The position numbers and the translations under genes are program-made. A stretch of 41,605 nucleotides of DNA, from NCBI RefSeq assembly GCF_014836545.1, contig NZ_JACSQS010000008.1:1-41605 (forward strand), given 5' to 3'. The notes beneath the pieces are model-generated. The model did no database searches. It was not told the origin of the DNA and worked only from the letters and a program-made list of their open reading frames with translations. Source of the stretch: Stenotrophomonas lacuserhaii (GTDB lineage: Bacteria; Pseudomonadota; Gammaproteobacteria; Xanthomonadales; Xanthomonadaceae). Of the stretch, positions 9,236-17,849 are shown in pieces. The stretch's first letter is position 1, and the number at the start of each line of letters is the position of its first letter.

Positions 9236-10987
9236 TCAGCCCTTCTTGGGACGCACCTGGATGTGCACTTCGGCCAGCTGCGCATCGGCGATCGGCGACG
9301 GTGCATCGGTCATCAGGCACTGCGCGCCGGTGGTCTTCGGGAACGGGATGACGTCGCGGATCGACTCGGTACCGGCCATCAGCGCGGCGATGCGGTCGAT
9401 GCCGAAGGCGATGCCACCGTGCGGTGGCGCGCCGTAGTTCAGCGCATCCAGCAGGAAGCCGAACTTGGCACGGGCTTCTTCGGCATCGATGCCGAGCAGC
9501 TCGAACACCGCGCTCTGCATGTCCGGACGGTGGATACGGATCGAACCGCCACCGATCTCGTTGCCGTTGAGCACCATGTCATACCCGCGCGACACCGCGG
9601 TCTTGGCATGCGCGCGCAGGTCGGCGATGTCATCCACCGCCGGCGCGGTGAAGGGGTGGTGCAGGGCGACGTAGCGCTGCGCTTCCTCGTCCCATTCGAA
9701 CATCGGGAAGTCGGTCACCCACAGCGGGGCCCAGCCATCGGCGACCAGGCCGAAGTCCTTGCCCGCCTTCAGACGCAGCGCGCCCATGAAATCGGACACC
9801 TTGTTGTAGCCGCCCGCGCCGAAGAACACGATGTCCCCATTGCCAGCGCCGACGTGGGCCAGCAGCGCAGCAAAGCCGTCTTCGGTGAAGAATTTCTGGA
9901 TCGGCGAGCTGACCTCGCCGGTGTCGCTGATCTTGATGTAGGCCAGGCCCTTGGCGCCGTATTTGGCGGCGTGGGCGGCGTACTCGTCGATCTGCTTGCG
10001 GCTCAGGCTGCCACCGCCCGGGATGCGCAGCGCGGCGACGCGGCCGTCGGCATCGTTGGCGGCCGTGCTGAACACCGGGAACCCGCTGGACTTGACCAGC
10101 TCGGCCACGTCCACCAGTTCCAGCGCGATGCGCAGGTCCGGCTTGTCCGAGCCATAGCGACGCATCGCCTCGGCCCAGGTCATGCGCGGGAAGCGGGCGG
10201 CCAGCTCCACCTCGACCACCTCCTTGAAGATGCCGCGGATCATGTCCTCGACGAAATCCTGCACGTCCTGCTCGCGCACGAAGGCGAATTCCATGTCCAG
10301 CTGGGTGAACTCCAGCTGGCGGTCGGCACGCAGCGCCTCGTCGCGGAAGCAGCGCGCGATCTGGTAGTAGCGGTCGAAGCCGGCCACCATCAGGATCTGC
10401 TTGAACAGCTGGGGGCTCTGCGGCAGCGCATAGAACTCGCCCGGATGCATGCGCGCCGGGACCAGGAAGTCGCGCGCGCCTTCCGGGGTGGCCTTGGTCA
10501 GGATCGGGGTTTCGATGTCCTGGAAGCCACGCTCGTCCAGGTGGCGGCGCAGCGCCTGCACCAGCTTGATGCGGGTGCGCTGCATGCGCTGCATTTCCGG
10601 GCGGCGCAGGTCCAGGTAACGGTACTTCAGGCGGGTTTCTTCGCCCGGGTTCTCGTGCGCATGGAACGGCAGCGGGGCGGCCTTGTTGAGCACGGTGATG
10701 GCGGTGGCGATCACTTCGACCTTGCCGGTGGCCATCTTGTCGTTGACTGCGTGGCGGGCACGCACCACGCCTTCCACCTGCAGCACGTCCTCGTAACCGA
10801 GCGAGGCGGCCACGGCGAACACTTCGGCGTTGTCGACCTCCACCGTCACCTGCACGATGCCCTCATGATCGCGAAGATCGATGAAGCACACGCCGCCCTG
10901 GTTACGGGCCACGTCGGTCCAGCCGGCGAGGGTGACAGTCTGGCCGATCAGGGTCTCGTCGACCAGGCCGCAGAAGTGGGTACGCAT
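9236..10987 (-). CDS. aspS: aspartyl-tRNA synthetase
   Basis: AspRS (583 residues, bacterial type) charges tRNA-Asp. The N-terminal OB-fold anticodon-binding domain begins [15 protein letters not shown]. Class II motif 2 appears as [21 protein letters not shown] and motif 3 as [13 protein letters not shown], with the bacterial GAD insertion between them. The start at 10987 is set by the conserved N-terminus and a GGAG about nine bases upstream; the frame runs open a further 33 codons, but that part is not family-like. It diverges from the DUF3011 gene, with about 160 bp between them. Confidence 0.97.
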   Translation of the reverse strand: MRTHFCGLVDETLIGQTVTLAGWTDVARNQGGVCFIDLRDHEGIVQVTVEVDNAEVFAVAASLGYEDVLQVEGVVRARHAVNDKMATGKVEVIATAITVLNKAAPLPFHAHENPGEETRLKYRYLDLRRPEMQRMQRTRIKLVQALRRHLDERGFQDIETPILTKATPEGARDFLVPARMHPGEFYALPQSPQLFKQILMVAGFDRYYQIARCFRDEALRADRQLEFTQLDMEFAFVREQDVQDFVEDMIRGIFKEVVEVELAARFPRMTWAEAMRRYGSDKPDLRIALELVDVAELVKSSGFPVFSTAANDADGRVAALRIPGGGSLSRKQIDEYAAHAAKYGAKGLAYIKISDTGEVSSPIQKFFTEDGFAALLAHVGAGNGDIVFFGAGGYNKVSDFMGALRLKAGKDFGLVADGWAPLWVTDFPMFEWDEEAQRYVALHHPFTAPAVDDIADLRAHAKTAVSRGYDMVLNGNEIGGGSIRIHRPDMQSAVFELLGIDAEEARAKFGFLLDALNYGAPPHGGIAFGIDRIAALMAGTESIRDVIPFPKTTGAQCLMTDAPSPIADAQLAEVHIQVRPKKG

Positions 10988-11146
10988 GGGGGAAAGCTCC
11001 GCTGTTGTACGCCGGCGCCAGGAAGGACCGGAAAGCCCGTTATTCTGGGGCCGAGCCCCCACCGGGGGCAAATCCTTGGCAGTCACGCCGATTTAATCCA
11101 GTTCGTTCCTATATTCGCGCACCATCGACCGCTCGGGGATGTCGCC

Positions 11147-11899
11147 ATGAACCGCTGGACCCTGGCCTGCCTGGCCGCCGCGCTTGCCTGCTCTGCCCCG
11201 CTGTTTCCCGCCCATGCCCAGATCGGCACCCGTGCCTATGCGCCGGAGAACCTGACCCAGCTTTCCAGCAGTGACCGGACCCGGGTGATCAGCCAGGAGT
11301 ATGCCGAACAGTCCAACGGACGCCGTATTCCCGATGACCAGCTGCGGTTCTACCTGGCCCAGGTCAACTCTGGCTGGAGCTTTTCGCGCATCAAGCAGGA
11401 CATCGCCACCTCGCTGCGCGGAGGTGGCAGCGGTGGCAGCAGTGGCAACGGCGGCAACTGGGGCGGCGGCGGGCAGAACGGCGGCAGCATCCGCTGCGAG
11501 AGCCAGAACAACCGCGAGCGGGTCTGCACCACGGGCTGGCGCAACGCCCGTCTGGTCCGGCAGATCTCCGGCACGGCCTGCGTGGAAGGCCGCACCTGGG
11601 GCACCCGCAATGGTGCGGTCTGGGTCAACGGCGGCTGCCGGGGCGAGTTCGCCGAAGCCCGCGGCTCCAGCGGAGGCAACTGGGGCGGCGGCTGGGGCGG
11701 GGCCAACAACAACTACAGCGTTACCTGCAGCAGCAACGACAAGCGCCGCTCCAGCTGCGCGTGGGAAGCACGCCGCGGCCGCCCGGTGCTGATCGAACAG
11801 CTGTCCGGCAGCGCCTGTCGCGAAAACCAGACCTGGGGCTACAGCAATGGCAGCCTGTGGGTCAGCAACGGCTGCCGCGCGCGCTTCGGCGTGCGCTGA
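11147..11899 (+). CDS. exported protein with two DUF3011 repeats
   Basis: This 250-residue protein has a clear Sec signal peptide (MNRWTLACLAAALACSAPLF, then PAHA before QIGTR) and is expected in the periplasm or outside. Two homologous cysteine-containing DUF3011 units follow, one with CESQNNRERVC and WGTRNGAVWVNGGCRGEF, the other with CSSNDKRRSSC and WGYSNGSLWVSNGCRARF. They are joined by Gly/Ser/Asn/Trp-rich linkers. The paired cysteines suggest a disulfide in each unit. Function is unknown; DUF3011 proteins are often lectin- or lysozyme-inhibitor-like small domains. The start is fixed by the signal peptide. Confidence 0.88.
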   Translation: MNRWTLACLAAALACSAPLFPAHAQIGTRAYAPENLTQLSSSDRTRVISQEYAEQSNGRRIPDDQLRFYLAQVNSGWSFSRIKQDIATSLRGGGSGGSSGNGGNWGGGGQNGGSIRCESQNNRERVCTTGWRNARLVRQISGTACVEGRTWGTRNGAVWVNGGCRGEFAEARGSSGGNWGGGWGGANNNYSVTCSSNDKRRSSCAWEARRGRPVLIEQLSGSACRENQTWGYSNGSLWVSNGCRARFGVR

Positions 11900-11909
11900 C
11901 CCGCTCCGG

Positions 11910-12058
11910 GTAATGACGGCCGCTGGCCGTCAGCTCCTGCTGCCGCTGCGCTCGCCGAGCATGGCTCGGCGCTACCCCTGCTTCGGTAGTGACGGCCGCT
12001 GGCCGTCAGCTCCTGCTGCCGCTGCGCTCGCCGAGCATGGCTCGGCGCTACCCCTGCT
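11910..12058. repeat. tandem duplication of a REP pair (76-bp unit, two copies)
   Basis: Each unit holds a forward GTAG-type element (11910-11932, where the head is GTAA; and 11986-12008) with stem TGACGGCC/GGCCGTCA, then a reverse element (11954-11975 and 12030-12051) with stem GCCGAGC/GCTCGGC and tail GCTAC. The two units are nearly identical. The block separates convergent genes and runs into the 3' end of the minus-strand lipoprotein gene, supplying its stop codon. Confidence 0.92.
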
Positions 12059-12695
12059 GGCCGCCGGGCGTGTGCGCGCCCCACGGCGCCGGTGGCAATG
12101 CCACCGGCCGCGAAAGGTCGAATACCACGCGGAAGCGTCGCCCATCGGGCCGGGTCAATTCGTAGACGAACTGCCGATCCGGATCGATCTCCATCGCCCA
12201 GGTGTTATGCGTGGACGCCAGCATGTCCGCCTTGCGGAACATCGCCACCGAATCGGTGTCGGCCGGGAACTCCTGGCGCTGCGCCGTACCCGGGCGCCTG
12301 CTGTCGCCGCCATACAGGCTGATCGCATCCGGGCTGCCGTCGGCATGCCGGTGGTCGTGCTTCAGGCGCAACCCGCTCTCGGTACGGCTCAACACCCAGG
12401 TGCGCGAATGGTCATCGCCGACGTGGAACGGTATCCGCAGCTGGTGGGCCGGGTCCTCGCAACCACGCACGTGCATCACCAGCCGTTTGCCCGCGAACGG
12501 GTCCGGGCCGGTGCTGGCGGGGTTGTCTTCCACCACCTGTCCCGTAAAGGCCTTGCCACAGTAGGCGGCCACGCTGGCAAGGAAAGCATCGGCCGGCGCG
12601 TTGGACACTTCCTGCGCCACCGGATCAGGGGAAGGGTTGCTGCACCCTGCAAGGGCCAGCAGCATCGTGAGGGAAGAGGTCCGGAGCAGGTTCAT
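12048..12695 (-). CDS. hypothetical lipoprotein
   Basis: A 215-residue protein with a lipoprotein signal peptide: MNLLRTSSLTMLLALAGC, lipobox LAGC with Cys at residue 18. The mature part has two further cysteines (AAYCGKAF and VRGCEDP) and no domain I recognise. The C-terminal third contains Trp/Tyr-rich strands (NTWAMEIDPDRQFVYELTRPDGRRFRVVF) suggesting a beta-rich fold. The stop TAG (12048-12050) is contributed by the GTAG head of the REP element at 12030-12051, so the current C-terminus (PGGQQG) may have been set by repeat insertion. It lies just after fmdB on the same strand. Confidence 0.8.
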   Translation of the reverse strand: MNLLRTSSLTMLLALAGCSNPSPDPVAQEVSNAPADAFLASVAAYCGKAFTGQVVEDNPASTGPDPFAGKRLVMHVRGCEDPAHQLRIPFHVGDDHSRTWVLSRTESGLRLKHDHRHADGSPDAISLYGGDSRRPGTAQRQEFPADTDSVAMFRKADMLASTHNTWAMEIDPDRQFVYELTRPDGRRFRVVFDLSRPVALPPAPWGAHTPGGQQG

Positions 12696-12741
12696 CGCTC
12701 CACCCTACCCAGCCAGGCTGCATGGCGCAAACCCTCTGTGC

Positions 12742-12978
12742 TTACTCGCTCTTGGCAGGTGCCACGGCTGCGGGTTTTTCCGCCAGGTTCTTCTTGTTGG
12801 AACCAAAATCGGTCTCATACCAGCCTCCGCCAGCCAGCCGGAACGAGGGCGCGGTGATCTGCCGCTTCACCGTTTCCTTGCCACAGGACGGGCACTGCGT
12901 GGGGTCTGCATCGGCAATCTTCTGCAGGCGGTCAAAGGCGTGGCCGCAGTCGGCGCAGGCGAATCCGTAGATCGGCAT
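12742..12978 (-). CDS. FmdB-family zinc ribbon protein
   Basis: A 78-residue protein with the FmdB/CxxC regulatory-protein zinc ribbon at its N-terminus: MPIYGFACADCGHAFD, then CPSC, giving two CxxC pairs that would hold one zinc. The tail after residue 55 is Lys/Ala/Pro-rich and probably disordered. These proteins are often called putative regulators but their role is poorly known. It is followed 46 bp later by the lipoprotein gene. Confidence 0.9.
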   Translation of the reverse strand: MPIYGFACADCGHAFDRLQKIADADPTQCPSCGKETVKRQITAPSFRLAGGGWYETDFGSNKKNLAEKPAAVAPAKSE

Positions 12979-13096
12979 CGTAGTGGTCAGGTAGGAAATC
13001 AGGCGCGCATGTTAAGGCATTGCAAGCGGCCCGGCAGACCCCCTGTGTTAAGGTCGGTGACGTGTTTGCCAAACCTTCCCCACGAAGGTCGCACCC

Positions 13097-14338
13097 ATGT
13101 TGCGGCTGACTTCACTGCTGCTTGGCGTGGCTTTGCTGCTTACCGGCGGCGGTCTGCTGGGCACCCTGCTGGCTGTGCGCGGCGGCCTGGAAGGCTTCAG
13201 CGCCAACGCGCTGGGCTGGGTGATGTCCGGTTATTTCGCCGGCTTCTTCGTCGGCACTTTCACTGCCCCGCCGCTGATCCGGCGCATGGGCCACAGCCGC
13301 GCCTTCGCCTTCCACGCCGCCCTCGCCACCATGGCGGTGCTGCTGCATCCGCTGTGGCTGGATCCATGGGGCTGGGGCCTGCTGCGGATGGTCACCGGCA
13401 TCGCGTTGGTCGGCCTGTATACCGTCATCGAAAGCTGGCTCAACGCCGAACCCGATCCGCAGCGGCGCAGCCGGGTGTTTTCGCTGTACATGATGATCAA
13501 CCTGTCCGCGCTGGCACTGGGGCAGGTGCTGTTGATGCTTGGCGATGCGGGCGCGGCGGCGATGTTCACCGTCACCGCGCTGCTGGTGTGCGCGGCGATG
13601 CTGCCGGTCACCGCCACCCGCCTGCAGCAGCCGGACGTGCCCAACGTGCCGCGCCTCAAGCTTGGCAACCTGTATACCCTGGCGCCGGTGGCCACCGTGG
13701 CCGCCGGCCTGTCCGGGCTGGCGATGGGTCCGTTCTGGGGCCTGTTGCCGGTATTCGCCGGGGACATCGGCCTCAGCGGCGATGGCGTGCCGTTGTTCAT
13801 GCTGGCCGCCATCGCCGGCGGCGCCCTGCTGCAATGGCCGCTCGGCCGCATCAGCGATGGCCACGACCGGCGTATCGGCCTGATGACCGTAAGCCTGGCC
13901 GCCGCCGGACTGGCGGTGCTGGCGGCCATGCCATTGATCCAGCAGCAGCTGCACGTAATGTTCCTGCTGGTGTTCTGCTACGGCGGGCTGGTGTTTGCGC
14001 TGTACCCGTTCGCGGTGGCGCACATGCTCGATTACCTGGCCAGCGAAGACCTGCTGTCCGGCTGCAGCAGCCTGCTGCTGGTGCATGGCATCGGCGCGGC
14101 GGTCGGCCCGGCCATCGCGGGCGCGCTGATGAGCCGCTTCGGCGCCCCCGCGCTGCCGCTGTACTTCGCGGCCGTGTTGACCTGCCTGGCCGTCTTCACC
14201 GGCATGCGGCTGCTTTCGCACGCCCGCCTGCGTACCCATCCGGCACCGTTCCGCGCCATGTTGCGCACCACGCCTTCGGCGCTGGAGCTGATGCCCGAAA
14301 CCGAAACTCCCCTCCACCCTGAAAAGGAAACGCATTGA
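13097..14338 (+). CDS. ycaD: MFS transporter, YcaD-like
   Basis: A 413-residue major facilitator protein with about twelve membrane segments, including GLYTVIESWLNAE after helix 4 and the inter-domain loop near residues 190-200. The fold and motifs resemble YcaD. Its stop (TGA, 14336-14338) overlaps the TTG start of the next gene, so the two are translationally coupled. In S. rhizophila a ycaD-type transporter has been linked to ggpS and salt response, so export or recycling of glucosylglycerol is the likely role; that part is inference from context. The polar tail of about 40 residues is not conserved in the family core. Confidence 0.85.
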   Translation: MLRLTSLLLGVALLLTGGGLLGTLLAVRGGLEGFSANALGWVMSGYFAGFFVGTFTAPPLIRRMGHSRAFAFHAALATMAVLLHPLWLDPWGWGLLRMVTGIALVGLYTVIESWLNAEPDPQRRSRVFSLYMMINLSALALGQVLLMLGDAGAAAMFTVTALLVCAAMLPVTATRLQQPDVPNVPRLKLGNLYTLAPVATVAAGLSGLAMGPFWGLLPVFAGDIGLSGDGVPLFMLAAIAGGALLQWPLGRISDGHDRRIGLMTVSLAAAGLAVLAAMPLIQQQLHVMFLLVFCYGGLVFALYPFAVAHMLDYLASEDLLSGCSSLLLVHGIGAAVGPAIAGALMSRFGAPALPLYFAAVLTCLAVFTGMRLLSHARLRTHPAPFRAMLRTTPSALELMPETETPLHPEKETH

Positions 14339-16653
14339 CTGTTGGAAGCCCTCCCTCTGCTACCGAACCCGTGATCCCCGCTGTTGAAACCGCAGCACCG
14401 CCGCAACTGATATTGGCCACCGACCTGGATGGCACCTTCCTGGCAGGCAGCGCCGAACAGCGCCACCGCCTGTACCGGCTGATCGACCAGCATCCCGGGA
14501 TCCAGCTCATTTTCATCACCGGCCGCGGCCTGGAAGCCGTGATGCCCCTGCTGTCCGATCCCTCGATCCCGCGCCCGGACTACATCGTCTGCGATGTCGG
14601 TGCCACCGTGGTCGATGGCCACACCCTGCAACCCCTGCAGCCGCTTCAGTCGATGATCGAAGCGCACTGGCCCGGCGAGCACGTGGTGGCTGCCGCAATG
14701 CGCCCCTACACCGCGCTGCAGCGCCAGGACGTGCCACAGGAACGCCGCTGCTCGTACTTCTGCGATCCGAAGACGCTCGCACCGCTGCGCGCGCAGATCG
14801 AACAGACCGCACGCTCGCTGGGCTGCGATGTGCTGTATTCGGCCGACCGTTATCTCGACATCCTGCCGCCGGGTACCGACAAGGGACGCACGCTGGCCGC
14901 GCTGGCGCGCACGCTGGGGCTGCCGGTAGAGCGCATCCTGGTCGCCGGTGACACCCTCAACGACCTTTCCATGTACGTCGCCGGCTTCCGCGGCGTGTGT
15001 GTGGGCCAGTCCGAACAGGCACTGCTGGAGGCTACCGCCGGGCAACAGCGCACCCTGCACGCGCAGGCGCCCGGCTGCGGCGGCATCCTCGAAGCAATCA
15101 CCCATTTCAAGCTGCTCGACGCCCGCGATCCCCACCTGGCCGCACCCGCGCCGGTATCGCACGACGGCGCCCAGCTGCTGATGGTCTACCATCGCCTGCC
15201 CTTCGATGAAGCGATCGAGGACGGCAAGCTGGTGCAGCGTCCGCCGCGCTCGCCGAACGGCATCATTCCCTCGCTGTTGAGCTTCTTCAAGGGCGGGCAG
15301 AAAGGCAGCTGGATCGCCTGGGGCATCGATGATCCCAAGCACCGGCCGTTCCAGCGCCACGTGCAGGTGGACCAGGCGCAATACCCCACCCTGCGCGCCA
15401 CCCGCGTCCCCCTGAGCCGGCAGGAAGTGGACATCTTCTACAAGCGTTTTTCCAAGGAAGCGTTCTGGCCGATGCTGCACGTATTCTGGGAACGTGCGCG
15501 CTTCCGCGAAGACGACTGGCAGGTGTTCCTGAAGGTCAACCGCAAGTTCGCCGAAGCGACCGCGGCCGAAGCGGCGCATGGTGCCACCGTCTGGATCCAC
15601 GACTACAACCTGTGGATGGTGCCGGCCTACCTGCGCGAGCTGCGCCCGGACGTCAAGATCGCCTTCTTCCACCACACCTATTTCCCTTCGGCGGATGTGT
15701 TCAACGTGGTGCCGTGGCGCCGCGAGATCATCGGCAGCCTGCTGTCGTGCGATTACATCGGCTTCCACATCCCGCGCCAGGTGGAGAACTTCGTGGACGT
15801 GGTCCGCGGTGCCGCACCGGTGGAGCGCCTGGCCTGGGAAAACTGCGCCCCGCGCTTCCTTACCTACGGCTGCGCGGTGGGGCTGGACACCATGACCACC
15901 CGCCTGCGCGTGGGTGATCGCGATGTCGCCTTGGGTGCCCATCCGGTCGGCACCGACCTCGGCCGCATCCACGACACCCTGGCGCGCAGCGACGTGCGCA
16001 ACGACATCTTCAAGCTCCGCCGCGAAATCGGCGCGCGCAAGCTGGTGCTGTCGGTGGAACGGCTGGACTATACCAAGGGCACGCTGGCCAAGCTGGAAGC
16101 CTTTGAACGGGTGCTGGAGCAGCATCCGGAGCAGTGCGGCAAGGTCACCCTGCTGATGGTCTGCGTGCCGGCCGCACGCGAAATGACCGTGTACCGCACC
16201 CTGCAGAACCAGATCGAACAGGCGGTGGGCCGCATCAACGGCCGCTTCGCCCGGCTGGACTGGACGCCGGTGCGCTTCTTCGCCAAGGCCCTGCCGTTCG
16301 AGCAGGTGGTGGCGCACTATGCGGCCGCGCAGGTGATGTGGATCACCCCGCTGCGCGATGGCCTGAACCTGGTGGCCAAGGAGTTCATCGCCACCCACGG
16401 CATCGAAGGCAGCAACGGGGTGCTGGTGCTGAGCGAGTTCGCCGGTGCAGCCGCTGAGCTGAAAGGCGCGGTATTGACCAATCCGCATGATCCGGCCGAT
16501 CTGGCCGCCGGCTTGATGCAGGCGCTGCTGATGCCTGAAGAAGAGGCCGAAGCGCGCCAGCGCCAGCTGCACGGCATCGTGGAGTACTACGACGTGGACC
16601 GCTGGGGACGCGAGTTCCTGGAAGCCGTGGAAGGCAGCGGCAAGGCCGCCTAG
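14335..16653 (+). CDS. ggpS: glucosylglycerol-phosphate synthase/phosphatase fusion (GgpPS)
   Basis: This 772-residue bifunctional enzyme makes the compatible solute glucosylglycerol from ADP-glucose and glycerol 3-phosphate. Residues about 25-260 form a HAD phosphatase: DLDGT (Asp30, Asp32), Lys183 in GTDKGRT and GDTLND (Asp206, Asp210). Residues about 280-770 are a GT20 domain. Its N-terminal loop reads SPNGIIPSLLSFF, the GgpS form as I recall it from Synechocystis, not the glycine-rich loop of OtsA. WIHDYNLW, FPSADVFNVVPWR and TPLRDGLNLVAKEF agree. Automated pipelines may call it trehalose-phosphate synthase. It starts with TTG, overlapping the ycaD stop as TTGA, with AAGGA six bases upstream. 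Confidence 0.88.
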   Translation: MTVGSPPSATEPVIPAVETAAPPQLILATDLDGTFLAGSAEQRHRLYRLIDQHPGIQLIFITGRGLEAVMPLLSDPSIPRPDYIVCDVGATVVDGHTLQPLQPLQSMIEAHWPGEHVVAAAMRPYTALQRQDVPQERRCSYFCDPKTLAPLRAQIEQTARSLGCDVLYSADRYLDILPPGTDKGRTLAALARTLGLPVERILVAGDTLNDLSMYVAGFRGVCVGQSEQALLEATAGQQRTLHAQAPGCGGILEAITHFKLLDARDPHLAAPAPVSHDGAQLLMVYHRLPFDEAIEDGKLVQRPPRSPNGIIPSLLSFFKGGQKGSWIAWGIDDPKHRPFQRHVQVDQAQYPTLRATRVPLSRQEVDIFYKRFSKEAFWPMLHVFWERARFREDDWQVFLKVNRKFAEATAAEAAHGATVWIHDYNLWMVPAYLRELRPDVKIAFFHHTYFPSADVFNVVPWRREIIGSLLSCDYIGFHIPRQVENFVDVVRGAAPVERLAWENCAPRFLTYGCAVGLDTMTTRLRVGDRDVALGAHPVGTDLGRIHDTLARSDVRNDIFKLRREIGARKLVLSVERLDYTKGTLAKLEAFERVLEQHPEQCGKVTLLMVCVPAAREMTVYRTLQNQIEQAVGRINGRFARLDWTPVRFFAKALPFEQVVAHYAAAQVMWITPLRDGLNLVAKEFIATHGIEGSNGVLVLSEFAGAAAELKGAVLTNPHDPADLAAGLMQALLMPEEEAEARQRQLHGIVEYYDVDRWGREFLEAVEGSGKAA

Positions 16654-16659
16654 CTCCCG

Positions 16660-16679
16660 GTGTCGAGCAAGCTCGACAC
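16660..16679. terminator. hairpin between convergent ggpS and bla
   Basis: A perfect 9-bp inverted repeat, GTGTCGAGC and GCTCGACAC around AA, lies 6 bp past the ggpS stop. It lacks a T-run and a GTAG head, but its position just after ggpS fits an RNA 3' end structure. Confidence 0.55.
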
Positions 16680-16686
16680 TGCTTAC

Positions 16687-16771
16687 GTAGCGGGCGAGCT
16701 TGCTCGCCCCTCACAACGTAGCGGGCGAGCTTGCTCGCCCCTCACAACGTAGCGGGCGAGCTTGCTCGCCC
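16687..16771 (+). repeat. three tandem GTAG REPs, 31-bp period
   Basis: Head-to-tail copies begin at 16687, 16718 and 16749, each GTAGCGGGCGAGCTTGCTCG plus CCC, with a palindromic stem GGGCGAGC/GCTCGCCC. The linker CTCACAAC is identical between copies 1-2 and 2-3. The stem sequence differs from those of the other REP blocks in the window. The array fills the gap between the ggpS hairpin and the end of the beta-lactamase gene. Confidence 0.93.
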
Positions 16772-16774
16772 AGG

Positions 16775-17671
16775 TCAGCCGATCATCCGCTCCGCCAGCG
16801 CGGCCACCCGGGCCAGCACCGCATCGCGCTGGCCGCTGTCCACGCTGGCGCCCTGCAGGTAAGCGGTGAGCACCCACGCGGTGCCACCGCCCAGCGGCCA
16901 CAGCACGCCGATGTCGTTGCGCGTGTCCTTGCCGTTGCTGCCGGTCTTGTCACCGACCCGCCATCGCTCGCCCAGCCCGGCCCGCAGCGTCGCCTCGCCG
17001 GTCTCGTTGTCGATCAGCCAGTCCGCCAGCTGCTGCCGCGATGCCGGCCGCAGCGCATCACCGAGCACGAACCGCTGCATGCTGGCCGCGCTGGCGGCGG
17101 GACTGGTGGTGTCGCGCGGGTCGCCCAGCGTGAACCGGTTGAGTTCCGGCTCGTACCGGTCACTGCGGGTCACCGCATCACCGTGGGAACGCATGAAGGC
17201 CGTCAGCGCCGGCGGCCCGCCCAGGTGGCGCAGCAGCAGGTTCGCCGCCGGATTGTCGCTGGTCACCATCGTGGTGCGGCACAGGTCGCGCACGCTCAGG
17301 TCCTTGCCCACGTGCCGGCGGGTGGTCGGGGCGTGGTCCAGCAGGTCCTCCGCGCGCATCGGCAGCCGCTCGTCGAGGAAGCCCGGCTGCCGCTCGGCGC
17401 GGTGCAGCGCGGCGGCCGCGAGCATCCACTTGATCGTGCTGCACATCGGGAAGCGTTCGTCCTGGCGGTGCCCCACCCGCTTGCCGGTGCGGGTGTCCAG
17501 CAGGGTCACCCCGAGGCGCCCGCCGCTGGCTTTTTCCAGCGCGGCGAAGTCCGCAGCCGCGGCGATGGTGGCCACAGCCGGGCCGGGCGCGCTGCGTGCC
17601 AGGCCGGGAACGGCGAGTGATGACGCCAGCGCGAGGGCACTGGTCTGCAGGAAATGGCGGCGCGACAGCAT
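16775..17671 (-). CDS. blaL2: L2-type class A serine beta-lactamase
   Basis: A 298-residue periplasmic beta-lactamase. The N-terminus MLSRRHFLQTSALALASS is a twin-arginine signal, as in S. maltophilia L2. The catalytic set is complete: STIK (Ser78, Lys81), SDN at 138-140, EPELN (general base Glu174) and KTG at 242-244. The overall sequence follows L2 closely from memory (RHxGKDxxVRDLCR, DWLIDNETGEA). The active-site helix reads CSTIKWM where L2 usually has CSTFKSM, so hydrolysis profile may differ. It is divergent from an AmpR-type regulator across 178 bp, the standard inducible arrangement. This is an annotation of an intrinsic resistance gene; substrate range cannot be read from sequence. 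Confidence 0.93.
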   Translation of the reverse strand: MLSRRHFLQTSALALASSLAVPGLARSAPGPAVATIAAAADFAALEKASGGRLGVTLLDTRTGKRVGHRQDERFPMCSTIKWMLAAAALHRAERQPGFLDERLPMRAEDLLDHAPTTRRHVGKDLSVRDLCRTTMVTSDNPAANLLLRHLGGPPALTAFMRSHGDAVTRSDRYEPELNRFTLGDPRDTTSPAASAASMQRFVLGDALRPASRQQLADWLIDNETGEATLRAGLGERWRVGDKTGSNGKDTRNDIGVLWPLGGGTAWVLTAYLQGASVDSGQRDAVLARVAALAERMIG

Positions 17672-17748
17672 GGGCGTTCTCCAGACGGTGAGGCCCCATG
17701 GTGGTCGCCGGCAGACCTACCGACCAGCGCGACCTTTCAGGGTAAGCC

Positions 17749-17765
17749 CCATGAAATTCTCATGG
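17749..17765. promoter_or_regulatory. candidate AmpR operator between bla and ampR
   Basis: A perfect inverted repeat, CCATGA and TCATGG around AATTC, lies almost midway between the divergent start codons (78 bp from bla, 85 bp from ampR). LysR-type regulators bind dyads in just such a place. It is the most AT-rich, most symmetric site in the 178-bp spacer. It does not exactly match the classical T-N11-A core, so the assignment is tentative. Confidence 0.4.
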
Positions 17766-17849
17766 CTGGACGCTCAGGATCCGTGCCCCGCGACCAGCTG
17801 CCCGCAGCACGCTACCATCCGCCATCAATCCAGCTCAACACGGCATCGC

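Noticed and set aside
9191..11146. Plus-strand extension of the DUF3011 frame back to 9191
   Set aside because: The upstream 652 codons are antisense to aspS; the signal peptide at 11147 marks the true start.
14335..16653. Trehalose-6-phosphate synthase/phosphatase (OtsAB fusion)
   Set aside because: The N-terminal loop of the GT20 domain and nearby motifs follow the glucosylglycerol-phosphate synthase pattern rather than OtsA.
16775..17671. Beta-lactamase as a class A carbapenemase
   Set aside because: Cys is present before the catalytic Ser (position 69 equivalent), but the residue after KTGS is Asn rather than the second Cys of the KPC/NmcA disulfide.
16866..17849. N-terminal extension of the AmpR frame
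   Set aside because: It is antisense to the beta-lactamase gene, and the LysR helix-turn-helix starts at 17850.
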